NCBI GenBank assembly: GCA_037951105.1
Contig: JBAMJV010003808.1
Coordinates: 1-64,000 of the forward strand
Origin: Echinarachnius parma
Lineage: Eukaryota > Echinodermata > Echinoidea > Clypeasteroida > Echinarachniidae
Length of the DNA: 64,000 bases
Direction: 5' to 3'
Shown here: positions 1 to 10,589 of the stretch, piece by piece
Layout: each line of letters begins with the position of its first letter
Position numbering within the stretch: position 1 is the stretch's first letter
Translations under genes and position numbers: made by a program
Notes under the pieces: generated by a model
Told to the model about the DNA's origin: nothing
Databases searched by the model: none
Seen by the model: only the letters and a program-made list of their open reading frames with translations

Positions 1-515
1 TATTTCTAAGACAGTTAATCTTTTATATAAATACAAGACAATAGTTTTTGATGCAGTTATGGATATTAACAGAATATAAAATGACAATACAATTCATGTG
101 AAGAATCAATCATCGAGATGGGTCATTGATTTTCTGTATGCAAAAACAGTGCCGAGTCTGAGGCCTTTATGGCCTAACAGACAGAAGAAAGCATGTTGCA
201 ACTTTCATTTCTGACATGACATGTTTACTTCATTTCGAGGTGTTATTTTCAATAAATAACAATTTTTAAATGTATCTTAACATTTTTGTCTAGAATATCA
301 TGAGTGCTGAAAATACAGAAATAACTACAAGTACATAGTATAACTGAAGCATTATCAAGTCAGATAAAAGTAATGATTCTGCAAAAATTTGAACACGCAT
401 CTAATATGAACTATAAATAAATAAACATCAAAATGAAAGTATCAGTCTCTTTACAAAAAAATTCACTTAACTTAAAATCACATGACAACATATAAAATTA
501 AATAACCAAATCAAT
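1..515. other. AT-rich intergenic DNA
   Basis: No ORF with recognisable domains, no tandem array and no clear inverted repeat was seen. It is the flank of the first TTAA-type MITE. Confidence 0.5.
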
Positions 516-1034
516 TTAAAGGGATAGTTGAGTTTTGGTAGATAAGTTTTTTGTGAGATAATGCAAAATTGAGTGTACAATTTGAAAGAGCATAACATTT
601 TAGTATTCAGAAACAGTCGAAAGATCAATATAAATAACCATTTATAATAAATGTGGGGCCCCACAAATGTTAGATGAATTTGAAACAACAGTTAAGAGTT
701 TTTTTGTTTAAATGCTTCCTCTTTTAAAAAGATTTCAAAAGAAGTTTTGTAATAGTTGATTATTTCTCTATCTAATAACTATATTTTCAAACCATTGCGT
801 GTAAATATTTCAATTAAAATGGTTTAAACAAATGACTTCTGCTGCATCTTCGAGGTTAAACGGCTCTGTTTGAATGATAAAAGACTCTACGTAGTCCGTT
901 GCCATTTTTGATTCCTTTTAAGCATGGTAGAAATATAACTATTAGTTTGTAATGTTATGGTGCAGGTTTTGGTTACTAAAATTCAGTTTGACCAAAACTG
1001 AACTCTCTTTACCAGAATCTAACTCTCCCTTTAG
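516..1034. mobile_element. TTAA-type MITE family A, copy 1
   Basis: Starts TTTAAAGGGATAGTTGAG and ends in the inverse, CTCTCCCTTTAG. The interior matches two other copies (7788-8212 and 19440-20016), including the central palindrome around TGGGGCCCCA and the stretch GGTTTTGGTTACTAAAATTC near the right end. No coding capacity, so it would depend on a transposase elsewhere. The right TTAA appears mutated to TTAG. A piggyBac-like origin is inferred from TTAA ends only. Confidence 0.7.
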
Positions 1035-1937
1035 ACGAATGCACATTGTCAACATTAAAAAAAGCAAAGACAGTGATTAACCAAATATCAATTGAAGGAT
1101 ACATAATGCACATTTTAAACATGAATTATATGTCTTATACTTTTCTTAGATCTGTCTGTAACATTGCAACTTGATCACTTGAGATTGAAAAGAAATCAAA
1201 TCTGAAAGAAAGCGAATAAGGTGTCTACACTATCATTTGAAATAAGCATTATGATTTAACCTTCGTTGTATCGTAGAGAGTAATTTTGATGTTTAATTTA
1301 TGAAGAAATATTTCTTGAGAAATAAAGATGCTTTTTTTAACCTCAGTTACTTTTCCAAAGATAGCATAACTGGTTAAAAGTAATGAAATAACATTGTTTG
1401 ATATTTTTATAGTTATGGGATATATAGATATATTAATGCATTTAAATGTCAGATCACATTCAGAATTGTCATCATGTTCCTCATGGCAAATGATGTAGAT
1501 ACAACGTTACCTAAAAAGTATATTTACACTTGAAATGAACCATTTGCTTGTCAAAGGCAAACATATTTTAAGCGCAATTGTATTCTCTTGCACCCTGACA
1601 TAATCATTGTAATGCAGGCATGAAATTTTGATTGCCAAAATGAAAGCTTTTTCAATTGAGGTAAAAAGCCAAGACAAAAAAAAAAAAATTAATGGGTCAA
1701 GTCTTGTAATGCATAACTGGTATAATTTAGTTTTGAGGATGTTAACTCCACGAAAAGGAGATTTCAGTCTTCACTTTTTTTTTCTTTTGTTTCAGGCTAT
1801 TAAATTACCATCTTTAAAATAAAAGAGGTATCTAACAATATTGGAATTTGGCTGGCAATAGGCAACACTCCATTTTAGAAAAACTCAAGTATAGGTATTC
1901 TTTCACATAGTTCATCGGCCAGAAGATGAGGATCAAA
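1035..1937. other. AT-rich intergenic DNA
   Basis: Nothing recognised. Small ORFs here contain poly-A and poly-T encoded runs and show no domain. It lies downstream of the minus-strand recombinase gene, where its 3' UTR might end, but no convincing polyadenylation signal was picked out. Confidence 0.4.
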
Positions 1938-2472
1938 TAAGTTCATGGTTCACTTTAACATTAAACCATATTTCTTATTTTAAATGCCGCGCTTCCTTCC
2001 TCCAAAGTCTTGCCTTCTCCCGATTGATGATGTTGTGCAGCTTGTTTTTAACGTCTTTCCACGTCTTCTGGTCCATGATGCCAGAAATTTTTGTGATCAT
2101 TCATTTACACCAGTCCTTGCCGGGAACCTTGCCTTGTGCGAGGAGTTGCACTTGTTGCACTGCCAGGAGTTGCACTTGTTGCACGGCCAGGAGTTGCACT
2201 TGTCGCACGGCCAGGAGTTGCACTTGTCGCACGGCCAGGAGTTGCACTTGTCGCACGGCCAGGAGTTGCACTTGTTGCACGGCCAGGAGTTGCACATGTT
2301 GCCCTGCATGGAGTTTGAGCTGATTCCTTCATCCGCACAGGAGTTGACTGTTCATTGAGAGAAGATGCAGAACAATCTGGAGACAATGCAGATAATTCAG
2401 AGCCACTGCTATCTAATTCATCATCACTGTCATCGCTTGCGAGGTAATTCACCTCCTCATTGTTGGTCACTT
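1938..2472 (-). pseudogene. Broken tandem copy of the 3' end of the tyrosine-recombinase gene
   Basis: Direct tandem duplicate of about 2474-3086, the C-terminal coding part and 3' end of the neighbouring gene. Both copies begin with the same TAAGTTCATGGTTCAC stretch. The copy keeps the acidic segment (residues like NEEVNYLASDDSDDELDS) and the TPGRATSA repeats. It has lost the DNA between the GCGAGGAG and the repeat tract that encodes the start of the SANT-like domain, so the repeat reads into a different frame and the remaining SANT part is out of frame. It is not an independent gene. Divergence between copies is low, so the duplication looks recent. It could still be transcribed as 3' UTR. 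Confidence 0.85.
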
Positions 2473-2508
2473 AAGTTCATGGTTCACTTTAACATTAAAA
2501 CCAATTTC

Positions 2509-5346
2509 TTATCTTAAATGCCTCGATTCCTTCCTCCGAAGTCTTGCCTTCTCCCGATTGATGATGTTGTGCAGCTTGTTTTTAACATCTTTCCACGTCT
2601 TCTGGTCCATAATGCCAGAACTTTTCGTGATCATTCTTTCACACCAGTCCTTGCCGGGAACCTTGCCTTGTGCGAGGAGTAACTTGGTCTCACCCCGAGA
2701 CATGAGGTAGGATTCTTCTTCAGTGCTCCATTTATTGTACTGTCTGCCTGCCTTGGGGAGATTTGCACTTGTTGTCTGGAGAGGACTTGCACTTGTTGCA
2801 CGGCCAGGAGTTGCACTTGTCGCACGGCCAGGAGTTGCACTTGTGGGACGGCCAGGAGTTGCACTTGTCGCACGGCCAGGAGTTGCACTTGTCGCACGGC
2901 CAGGAGTTGCACTTGTCACACGGCCAGGAGTTTGAGCTGATTCCTTCATCCGCAAAGGAGTTGACTGTTCATTGAGAGAAGATGCAGAACAATCTGGAGA
3001 CGATGCAGATAATTCAGAGCCACTGCTATCTAATTCATCATCACTGTCATCGCTTGCGAGGTAATTCACCTCATCATTGTTGGTCAGCTGGACGTCATCT
3101 AAGCTGCATCCTTTGTTGAGTAGGATGACACCTTTCTCTGCAGCCATGAGGATTTTACTGACTTTGGTTAGCAGCAGAGTGGTTGACGGCAGCCTGTAGT
3201 ATTCTCTGTGGGTTTCTATGTTGTGCCCCATGTGGTTTGCAAGTTGTTCCAGCTCATTTTCTTTGAGGTCGAGTACTTGAGATAGGGTTGCCAGGTGTTT
3301 GCGGAGTTTGGTGCATCTCATATTTTCTGGATGCTTTAGGTGGGCGTCCTTTGCCAGATCTCCCATCACCTTTGATGCGCGGTAGGGCGTCGTCGCATCG
3401 TTGGACCATCTGGCAAACACGTAGTCTTTACCACGTCCCTCGTTGTAATCCCTGAGAATTTGCACGTTCTGCGTCATCATCTCATTGAGGAGGATGGGAA
3501 CTCCCCTCCCTCGCTTCCCTCTCACTTCGATGATCTTAAGTCTATCAATGGCGATTTGCTCAGTCTTCGACAGCGAGGAAAACACCTCTTCATGACTATT
3601 GTCGCGGGGCTCTGCATCGACGTCGCTGATTGTTATTTCTTCAACTTCTTTAGGGCGCCGCCTGTTGAACAGGATGATGCTGGCCAGAGTGATTTGAAGA
3701 AGTGACTTGTAGCTGCTTTTTGTCATGGCTGAGTCCTTGTCTAGCTGCTCGCTGCTGGTTGCCAGATATTTCGTAAACTTCACAACATCCTCGGTGAGTG
3801 GCAGCATCCGTGGTTTTTTCCACTTGTTTTGTTGTTTCTGGTGGTTCGCCGATGCGGTCACTTTAACATTCCACTCTGTCTCATACAGCTGTATGAAGTT
3901 GTCTACCAGCTTCTTTTCGACATCCATTTCATCTTTGATGTGTTCGTTTCTTACCACTCTAGCAAGCTCTAACAGAGATTGGCCAACTCTCATTGCTGCT
4001 GAGTAGTGTTTGTGCTGGTTGCTCTGCATGTCATACCCTGACAGTTCTCTAGCACAATCCACGAGGAGCATGAAGTTTCTCGGCTTCGGGAGGTCTGCTG
4101 CAGATGATATTGTATCTCTCTCCCTTGCTAGCAGCAAAACTCTTCCTAATGTCCTCATTCTCTCTCTGGCCATGTCTTCTCTCCTGAATGTGTTGCTTGA
4201 AAGTAGTGTTCGCTCCCCGACTTCTAGGATGTATTTGTCGTTTTTGATCGCCAGTGCCACTTTGTCCTGATTAAGGCTGTTAAGTACCGATCTCATTTTG
4301 TCTGATGTGGGGTGTTGTAGAGGTATCATTTGTCTTGCTTGTTTGATGTGACGCCCGCCAGCACTAACGTTCTTCCTCTTGCTGCATCCAGCCTTGTGCC
4401 TCCATAAGGAATCTGCCTTGAAATATGCTAAGCAATCTGTACATGGAACAAAGTTCTCCACAGCAATGTCAGCACTCTTGCCAGCAGGCCGCCTTTTTAC
4501 GATGAGATCTGCCTTCATGCCAGAATGGACTTCTTGATTGTGCCTTAAATTCCCTCTGTTGGTGATTTCATCCCAGATTGCTTTCGAAGTCTCGCGATTG
4601 AGTTCTTCCGCAGCCATTGCCTGTGCTACTAAAAGTTCAGTGCTATGCTTTCGTCTGCAGTGTCGTCTGATTTTGGCCTGTCTACTCTCACAGTAGAGAC
4701 AATAACCGTATCTCTTCCAATCTCGTTTTCCATTCGCAGCAGTGGAAGATACTACATATGGCTCAGCTGCAGAAGTGACATATCCCTGGGCTCTGGGTGT
4801 GGTTGATGTTCCCTCTGCAACAAGTGGCCTGTGGCTGGGTGTGGTTGATGTGCCCTCTGCAACAAGTGGCCTGTGGCTGGGTGTGGTTGATGTGCCCTCT
4901 GCAACAAGTGGCCTGTCGCTGGGTGTGGTTGATGTTCCCTCTGCAACAAGTGGCCTGTCGCTGGGTGTGGTTGATGTGCCCTCTGCAACATGTGGCCTGT
5001 CGCTGGGTGTGGTTGATGTTCCCTCTGCAACAAGTGGCCTGTCGCTGGGTGTGGTTGATGTGCCCTCTGCAACATGTGGCCTTTTGCTGGGTGTGGTTGA
5101 TGTTCCCTCTGCAACAAGTGGCCTGTTGCTGGGTGTGGTTGATGTTCCCTCTGCAACATGTGGCCTGTCGCTGGGTGTGGTTGATGTTCCCTCTGCAACA
5201 AATGGCCTGTCGCTGGGTGTGGTTGATGTGTCCGAGTCAGTGTTCAAGTCCTCATCACAGGGGAAGTATGTCTCATCGATGACACTGTTGTCGTCACTGT
5301 CGGAGGAACTCAAGTTTAGGAACAACTGGTCATCTCCTGGCAGCAC
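2509..5346 (-). CDS. Terminal exon of a Crypton-like tyrosine recombinase with zinc fingers and SANT-like domain
   Basis: 945-residue open exon. It opens with GTG directly after a TTGTAG acceptor, so this is an exon continuation (phase 0), not a start codon. Order: acidic module (1-40); ten 14-residue TSTTPSDRPLVAEG repeats (41-184); C2H2 finger C216/C219/H229/H234; C2HC finger C302/C305/H317/C321; helical region; recombinase fold with R564 (RRRPKEV), K611 (GKRGRGVP), R682 (KLRKHLAT), H708 (NHMGH) and Y717. The usual HxxR histidine is T679. Next come an acidic stretch, TPGRATSA repeats (about 806-856) and a SANT/Myb-like domain with W873, W901, W918. Known: tyrosine recombinases cut and rejoin DNA through the tyrosine, and animal Cryptons use them to transpose. 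Inferred: a nuclear DNA-binding enzyme from a Crypton-type element, possibly domesticated because it is spliced. The reading frame is intact. The fold call rests on motif spacing alone. Confidence 0.8.
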   Translation of the reverse strand: MLPGDDQLFLNLSSSDSDDNSVIDETYFPCDEDLNTDSDTSTTPSDRPFVAEGTSTTPSDRPHVAEGTSTTPSNRPLVAEGTSTTPSKRPHVAEGTSTTPSDRPLVAEGTSTTPSDRPHVAEGTSTTPSDRPLVAEGTSTTPSDRPLVAEGTSTTPSHRPLVAEGTSTTPSHRPLVAEGTSTTPRAQGYVTSAAEPYVVSSTAANGKRDWKRYGYCLYCESRQAKIRRHCRRKHSTELLVAQAMAAEELNRETSKAIWDEITNRGNLRHNQEVHSGMKADLIVKRRPAGKSADIAVENFVPCTDCLAYFKADSLWRHKAGCSKRKNVSAGGRHIKQARQMIPLQHPTSDKMRSVLNSLNQDKVALAIKNDKYILEVGERTLLSSNTFRREDMARERMRTLGRVLLLARERDTISSAADLPKPRNFMLLVDCARELSGYDMQSNQHKHYSAAMRVGQSLLELARVVRNEHIKDEMDVEKKLVDNFIQLYETEWNVKVTASANHQKQQNKWKKPRMLPLTEDVVKFTKYLATSSEQLDKDSAMTKSSYKSLLQITLASIILFNRRRPKEVEEITISDVDAEPRDNSHEEVFSSLSKTEQIAIDRLKIIEVRGKRGRGVPILLNEMMTQNVQILRDYNEGRGKDYVFARWSNDATTPYRASKVMGDLAKDAHLKHPENMRCTKLRKHLATLSQVLDLKENELEQLANHMGHNIETHREYYRLPSTTLLLTKVSKILMAAEKGVILLNKGCSLDDVQLTNNDEVNYLASDDSDDELDSSGSELSASSPDCSASSLNEQSTPLRMKESAQTPGRVTSATPGRATSATPGRATSATPGRPTSATPGRATSATPGRATSASPLQTTSANLPKAGRQYNKWSTEEESYLMSRGETKLLLAQGKVPGKDWCERMITKSSGIMDQKTWKDVKNKLHNIINREKARLRRKESRHLR
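2779..2931 (-). repeat. 24 bp coding minisatellite (TPGRATSA)
   Basis: About six units of 24 bp encoding TPGRATSA, with variants such as GRPTSA and GRVTSA. It links the acidic segment to the SANT-like domain. The same array, with a cysteine variant at its start, recurs in the broken copy at about 2145-2310. The low-complexity repeat gives long open frames in several other frames that are not genes. Confidence 0.85.
4795..5226 (-). repeat. 42 bp coding minisatellite (TSTTPSDRPLVAEG)
   Basis: Ten tandem units of 42 bp encode a 14-residue Ser/Thr/Pro-rich repeat near the N-terminal side of the recombinase exon. Units differ by a few substitutions (PSDRP, PSNRP, PSKRP, PSHRP; LVAEG or HVAEG), all in frame. 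Likely a flexible linker. Copy number is expected to vary between individuals. Confidence 0.9.
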
Positions 5347-5973
5347 CTACAATATGGAAAGGGCAAAGAGAGTTGAGGGGAATAAATAAAAAAGAGAAAA
5401 CCATTAACAATCTTACTTAAATTCTGAACAAGGAATAGTAGAGTTATAGAGAATGCTGCACCAATAGATTATGTAAGGTGATAAAAAAACCTAGGGTAAA
5501 ATTATGAAAAAAAATCACACAATTTCTGTGATTCTATTTGGTAACTATATAACTATCTGCTACATTTAAATACCCTTAATTAATAAAAATTTCCCATAGT
5601 GATAAATAGTGCTAACGTAGAAACATTTCTAATCAACATCAATTTCAAAACCTATTTTGTCATTTTTTTTTTGAAGAGGAAGCATTTGTTTAGATTTTGT
5701 AATGGCTATTCCTTAAAGCCAAAATTATCTTCATTTGCCAAAATAAGTATATTCTGAGGAAAATTTAGTGGCTTACAGACAAATTAAGGTATTTCTGCAT
5801 AATCAATAATTGATATTACTAGTAATTGATTTTCCCCCAAAGTTCGGGGGTGGGGGTGGGGGGGGGGGGGGGGGAACTATAGCTACACAAATTTTACTTC
5901 AACCAATAAATGCTTCCCCTTTTTATAAGACAACGTACTAAACCTGTTATTTGCATCAAATCAGTAAACTCAC
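5347..5973 (-). other. Intron between acidic exon 2 and the terminal exon
   Basis: On the minus strand it starts with donor GTGAGT after CATCTG (5968-5973) and ends with acceptor TATTGTAG (5347-5348). It contains a G-rich run at 5846-5874 (C-rich on the transcribed strand). No further exon recognised. Confidence 0.7.
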
Positions 5974-6180
5974 CAGATGGTCACTTAGGTTGGATAGGCC
6001 GAGGCATTGCTTGCTGGGATGATCATCGCTAGGCGTGGATGCTGTGTCACCTGCGTTGATTTCCTGCGGGCCAACATCATAATCATCACCAGAGTCCTCA
6101 TTATCTCCGACGTATGTCTCATAAACGGCGCTGTTGTCATCACTGTCAGATGCAAAAAATTGATCATCTGATGGTGACAC
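5974..6180 (-). CDS. Internal exon: acidic SDDNS/ETY module, copy 2
   Basis: 207 bp exon of 69 codons, phase 0 at both ends. Acceptor ...TTTGATTGTAG precedes GTGTCACCATCAG, and donor GTGAGT follows the last codon CTG. It encodes VSPSDDQFF...DSDDNSAVYETY, an aspartate-rich stretch, then a basic/hydrophobic tail KQCLGLSNLSDHL. It is paralogous to the start of the terminal exon and to the exon at 6872-7102, so the gene gained modules by exon duplication. The acidic module resembles an activation or protein-interaction segment; no named domain was recognised. Because the phase is symmetric it can be skipped or included without frameshift. Confidence 0.75.
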
Positions 6181-6871
6181 CTACAATCAAAGACAGAGAA
6201 AAATAATCAAATTCTGACATGTGTACAACTTTTGCTGTTAATGCTTTCTGTGTAGGTGTACATTTAAAAATCAAAATTAAAAATCTAAATATATAACACC
6301 TAAATTTGTTTAAAAACATTGCTGACATACACACAGAGTGCTTGCAAAGAATCTTTTGTAATCAAAGCCATAAGTACCTAACAGATACAAATTTACATAA
6401 ACTATTATGTTATATTATCATATATATATTATAAAGTCCCCCCCCCCCCCCCAAATAAAAAAAAAGAAAAAGAAAGGGCATTTTCCCCAAACAATAGAAA
6501 CAAATGAATTATGTCCATCGGATATTTTTTTTCAAATGAACAGCGACATCAAGAACAATTTAATTTGGTCATGTATTTTTTTTGTTTAAGGGCCCTGTAA
6601 GGCATTTTTAAGCAAAACTTAGCACATATTGATTCTTGATCATGTTATAAATCTATACAAAGATTATTTCAGATTGGTTTCACATCAGTACAATTTATAT
6701 GCGAATCTATTCTAACTTATTAGTGGAATGGACAGCTTTCATTTACAAATATTATTCTAGAACAAATGTAAAGAGGGAGTCTTATTAAGAGCACACCAAT
6801 CTGTAAACAAAACAAACTGGTATTTGATCAAAATCTAAACAACTAATTGCACTTCCACAAGATGAACTTAC
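6181..6871 (-). other. Intron between acidic exons 1 and 2
   Basis: Donor GTAAGT at 6866-6871 and acceptor at 6181-6182 on the minus strand. It contains a C-run (6438-6452) and a fragment (about 6497-6616) matching the left part of the mariner-like element at 9840-10307 (shared words TTATGTCCATCGGATA and AATTTGGTCATGTA). Confidence 0.65.
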
Positions 6872-7102
6872 CAGAGGGTCACTTAGGTTAGATAGGTCGA
6901 GGCACTGCTTGCTGGGACGATCATCGCTAGGTATGGTCGCTGTGTCACTTGCGTTGATGGGGTCGATGTGCTGCGGGCCAACATTACGATCGTCAGAGTC
7001 ATCGCCAGAGTCCTCGCTCAGGTCATCATCCGGAATGTATGTTTCATCGATGATGCTGTTGTCATCGCTGTCACAAAGACTCAAGTCATCTGATGGCAGC
7101 AC
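6872..7102 (-). CDS. Internal exon: acidic SDDNS/ETY module, copy 1
   Basis: 231 bp, 77 codons, phase 0 on both sides. Acceptor CTTATTTATAG lies upstream and donor GTAAGT after CCTCTG. It encodes VLPSDDLSLCDSDDNS..DETY, a run of Asp/Glu/Ser, and ends KQCLDLSNLSDPL, closely matching the exon at 5974-6180. An acceptor at its start means the gene has at least one more upstream exon holding the true start codon, which was not identified. Confidence 0.7.
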
Positions 7103-7787
7103 CTATAAATAAGGAAAAGGAAAAAAGGGAGAACATGTTTAAAATCTGATGCTGATCCGCTCATTGACTCAAATTCAAAAATACTTAGGGTAAAAAAAAA
7201 ATCCTCCTTACTGCATCAAGAATCTATTCAGAAAACGTAAGAAAAAAGGATTATATATATTTTTTTTTCATTCAACTTTTCTTCAGATTTTTACATTCAA
7301 TAATAATAATAATAATAATAATATACATTTATATAGCGCACAATAGTAAAATTACTCTCTATGCGCTTTACAGAACATAATGAAATAAACGAGATATAAT
7401 CAATCCCAGCATTCATTGGAAATGAGCAGATTTTATGTGATCATGGTACATGATTCTCATTAAATTCCAAATGCCTTGCATAGACTGGCAGCTATAGTAA
7501 TGGTTAAGTAGATTTACTAATAGCAAATTGTAAGTGAATTTATCCTTCTTGAATTGTTAATTATAAGTGTATTTTGGCTTGTTTTATTAACTTCTATTAA
7601 TTACATTTTTTTTTTTATTTCAAACAATTATTGTCCTAAAAATTAAAGGGGTTTTTTTTTCTCTCTCAAAAATACAGCAAATTTGAAATAAATCTACGGA
7701 TGTGCTTGAATGTTTTCAGGATTTAACTCACTTTTAATTTTTAAGTATTCTGTTTAACCCTAACCAGGCCGGTTAATTTGGCTATGC
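7103..7787. other. Upstream intron of the recombinase gene, with a dispersed repeat
   Basis: Contains an (AAT)n microsatellite at about 7300-7323 joined to TACATTTATATAGCGC and ATGCGCTTTACAG (to about 7373), the layout of a common dispersed invertebrate repeat tail. No exon recognised. Confidence 0.45.
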
Positions 7788-8212
7788 TCTGGCCAAAATC
7801 GGTTAAGAGATGGCTGAAATATCCATAAATATAACAATTTGTAATAAACCTGGGGCCCCAGGTTTGATAGAATTTTGAACCAGCCTTTAAAAATTCAAAA
7901 AAATGTTTCCTCTTTTCAAAAAGTTACAAAATAGGTATTTAATAGTTGTTGGTTATTACTCTATCTAATCACTCTTTCAACAAAGCATCACATGCACATA
8001 TTTGATTAAAAATGGTTGAAACCGATGACTGTTTACAGAGTGCCCTCTAGGTTTTAACGGTTCTTTTTTAACATGATCTTTAGTACGCTATTTGTAATTT
8101 TGTGTTCCTTTCTAGTTATTACTATCAGTTTGTAATGTAATGATGCAGGTTTTGGTTACTGAAATTCAGTTTCACCTAACTGTACTCTCCTTATCAGAAC
8201 TCAACTATCCCT
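7788..8212. mobile_element. TTAA-type MITE family A, copy 2 (left-truncated)
   Basis: Matches copy 3 from GGCCAAAATCGGTTAAGAGATGG through the palindrome CCTGGGGCCCCAGG to the right terminus, where CTCAACTATCCCT is followed by an intact TTAA (8213-8216). The left terminus is missing or unrecognisable. Confidence 0.7.
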
Positions 8213-8216
8213 TTAA

Positions 8217-9660
8217 AATGCAGTAATTAACTTTGCATACTAAAGGTATCTTGAAATATGAGAACAAAATTATTTTACCTACAAACACACTAGAATATTC
8301 GTTTCTGTATTACCTAAATGCTTTGTTTACCTAGAAATTCCAAACTTAACATTTTCTTACAAAATGTTTGCAATATCAATGATGTTGATACTATCAATCA
8401 ACATTACGAATTTGAATAGTCAGGTTTAAGATGGCCAAATGTTCACATTGATATATTTTGTTTTGAGGACACCACTTATATAGCTAATGTAATTGTTTAA
8501 GAAGTCTTTTATCACCCAATTGATTATAAGCATATTTGTATGGTCGTATCTCACTTAGAATTGACAAGGGACCCCCATATTTCGTGACAGTCACTGTAAA
8601 TAAAAAGGTTTTTGTTACTTATGTATGAAGTTAATTACATGTTGCCTACGAATACCAATTTTCACGTATATTGTATACGTGTCATTTTTTTTTAGCACAA
8701 CGCTAGATTTTATATTTTAGGAAAGGGCATTTGCCACTCTTTACAATAGTGGAAAATAGTTCTGATTCACATCTTATTAAAGAAATTAAGAAAAGTGATT
8801 CAACCTTCTGTTTTTAGGACTGGAAAATCTCAACACACTAATAAAACATTTTAAGTTAAAAATATATAACATAGTGATGACAAAAACAAAACATGTGAAT
8901 GTATTTTATCATTAGCATCTAGCAAATGTTTGCATGAAGCAGATGGATTTTTAGTTCCATAATCTCATTTGTTAAGTAATTCATCTGCATTCGTAAGTAA
9001 CATTAGGACATGTACCATAAACTTCTCAAGGCCATAATTGGCCTTTTGAAAAGATTAGTGATGGCACTTTTTTCTTGTTACGGTTGACATGTCTACTTAA
9101 CATGTGTTAAAGGGTTAAACAAAACAAAGCAGTTTTAAATTTGGACCTACAAATCTGGGAGTGTACACTTTTCGTTGGGATCAACCATATATAGTTTGTC
9201 ATAAATGTGGTCTCACAGGTTGGGCAAGGTCTCGCAAAGTGGCGCGCCCATATATAGGCATCACGGAATGATTGTTTTTTAAGGTCAATTTCAGACCATG
9301 CCAATAAACAAATGATCGAAAAATGTTCCACATGTTACAATACTACTTTTTTTTTTAATTCCTCAATAGTAGTGTTGCAATGATTGTTAGCTCTCTTTAT
9401 TTGCTCTGATGTCCCACATATTACAGGGACTCGCCCATAAGCTTTATATCTTATTCAAAGCCCCCACATTTTAACAATTGGCTAACAAGCCAAAAGCCCT
9501 TTGCTAGGCCAGTGCTCTTTATAGAAAGGATTACAAATTCCTTACCTGCTGGGTGTCTGCATTCTTTTTTTCTTTCCTCTTCCGTAGCTCCATGTTCGTT
9601 TTATGCCTATTATGTAAATAGAAAGATGAAATAGTGTAAATCTTCATAATAATGATATCC
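8217..9660. other. AT-rich intergenic DNA
   Basis: No domain-bearing ORF, array or inverted repeat was recognised. A small ORF at 9107-9331 has no family resemblance and crosses low-complexity DNA. Confidence 0.4.
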
Positions 9661-9663
9661 ATT

Positions 9664-10475
9664 TGTTTAGCTCTCGACGTTAGCACTTGCCTTACTGCCC
9701 GGGGCAAGTAAAAATTGATGTCGGGCAAGTAAAATTTCATAAAGGGTATAATTTGGTTGCCCGATCGGGCAACTAATATATATAAAAGGGGACATTTGTC
9801 TTCTGTGTACATAATCTCATATTTAATTTCATATTTATACAGGGTGGCCCAAAAAAAACGGAACAGGGCACTTCCCAAAATAAAGTAACACACGTATTAT
9901 GTCCATCGGATAGAGTAACTTTTCAAATGAACAACGATACCAAGAACAGTCAATTTGGTCATGTAGTATTTGTTTTAGGGTCCTGTGAGTGACACCATGT
10001 CAGGTTCCCTTTTTTGACAATTTTCATTAAGCCACCGCGTGATGAATTGCACGAACCGCCGTTCATATCGTTGAGCGTAGCGCACTATTGTTAGTGTGCA
10101 CTCAGCCGTGTGCCGAGAGAATAGGCCTGGTCGCTGAATGGTATTACGGGCAAGGTGTGCGGTTAAACTGGCATTGACTAGGTCGAAATCGACTTAAATC
10201 GGCACCTGACATGGTCTCACTGACGGCGTCCTTAAAGAAAAACTACCTGACCAAAATTATTGTTCTTGGTATCGTTTTTCATTGGAAAGTACACTCTATC
10301 CACCCTGTATAAGAGAGCAATTTCGCATACTGATTGAGCTAATGTACATCTATAGGACAATTAATTTATTTCTCTTATTTCACATAGTATTTTTTTAGGG
10401 CAAGTAAATTTCTGTTCGGGCAAGTAAAATTTGAAAAATCATGATTTCACCTGGCCGAAGGGGCAAGTAGGAAAA
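9664..10475. repeat. Dispersed GGGCAAGTAAA-type repeat, split by a mariner-like MITE
   Basis: GGGCAAGTAAAATTT-like words occur at 9704-9740 and again at 10400-10470 on either side of the element at 9840-10307, so the MITE landed inside this older repeat. Diverged relatives (GGCCAGTAAAATT) occur near 37245-37275. Nature of the repeat unknown. Confidence 0.45.
9840..10307. mobile_element. Mariner-like MITE with TA target
   Basis: Termini CAGGGTGG...CCACCCTG flanked on both sides by TA (9838-9839, 10308-10309). Inside the ends, a longer imperfect inverted repeat (GGATAGAGT..AACGATACCAAGAACA) faces its complement. 468 bp, no transposase. TA flanks and a CAGGGTG end fit Tc1/mariner-type elements; the family name is inferred. 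A fragment of a relative lies at about 6497-6616. Confidence 0.7.
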
Positions 10476-10589
10476 AAGTTAGAGTGGAGGCTTGTAATAC
10501 ATGTATCACTTAAATGGCTTAATGTCAATTGTAGCTTTCATCATCATACATTTTTTCACATACAAAATAGTGGTTAGTAGTTAAATTGC

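Noticed and set aside
2024..2323. Long overlapping ORFs on both strands over the repeats at 2.0-2.9 kb and 4.7-5.4 kb
   Set aside because: Minisatellites whose unit is a multiple of three stay open in several frames. Only the minus-strand frame continuous with the recombinase domains is credible.
5344..5346. GTG as a start codon of the 945-residue ORF
   Set aside because: It follows a splice acceptor directly and two upstream exons share the same layout, so it is a valine codon at an exon border.
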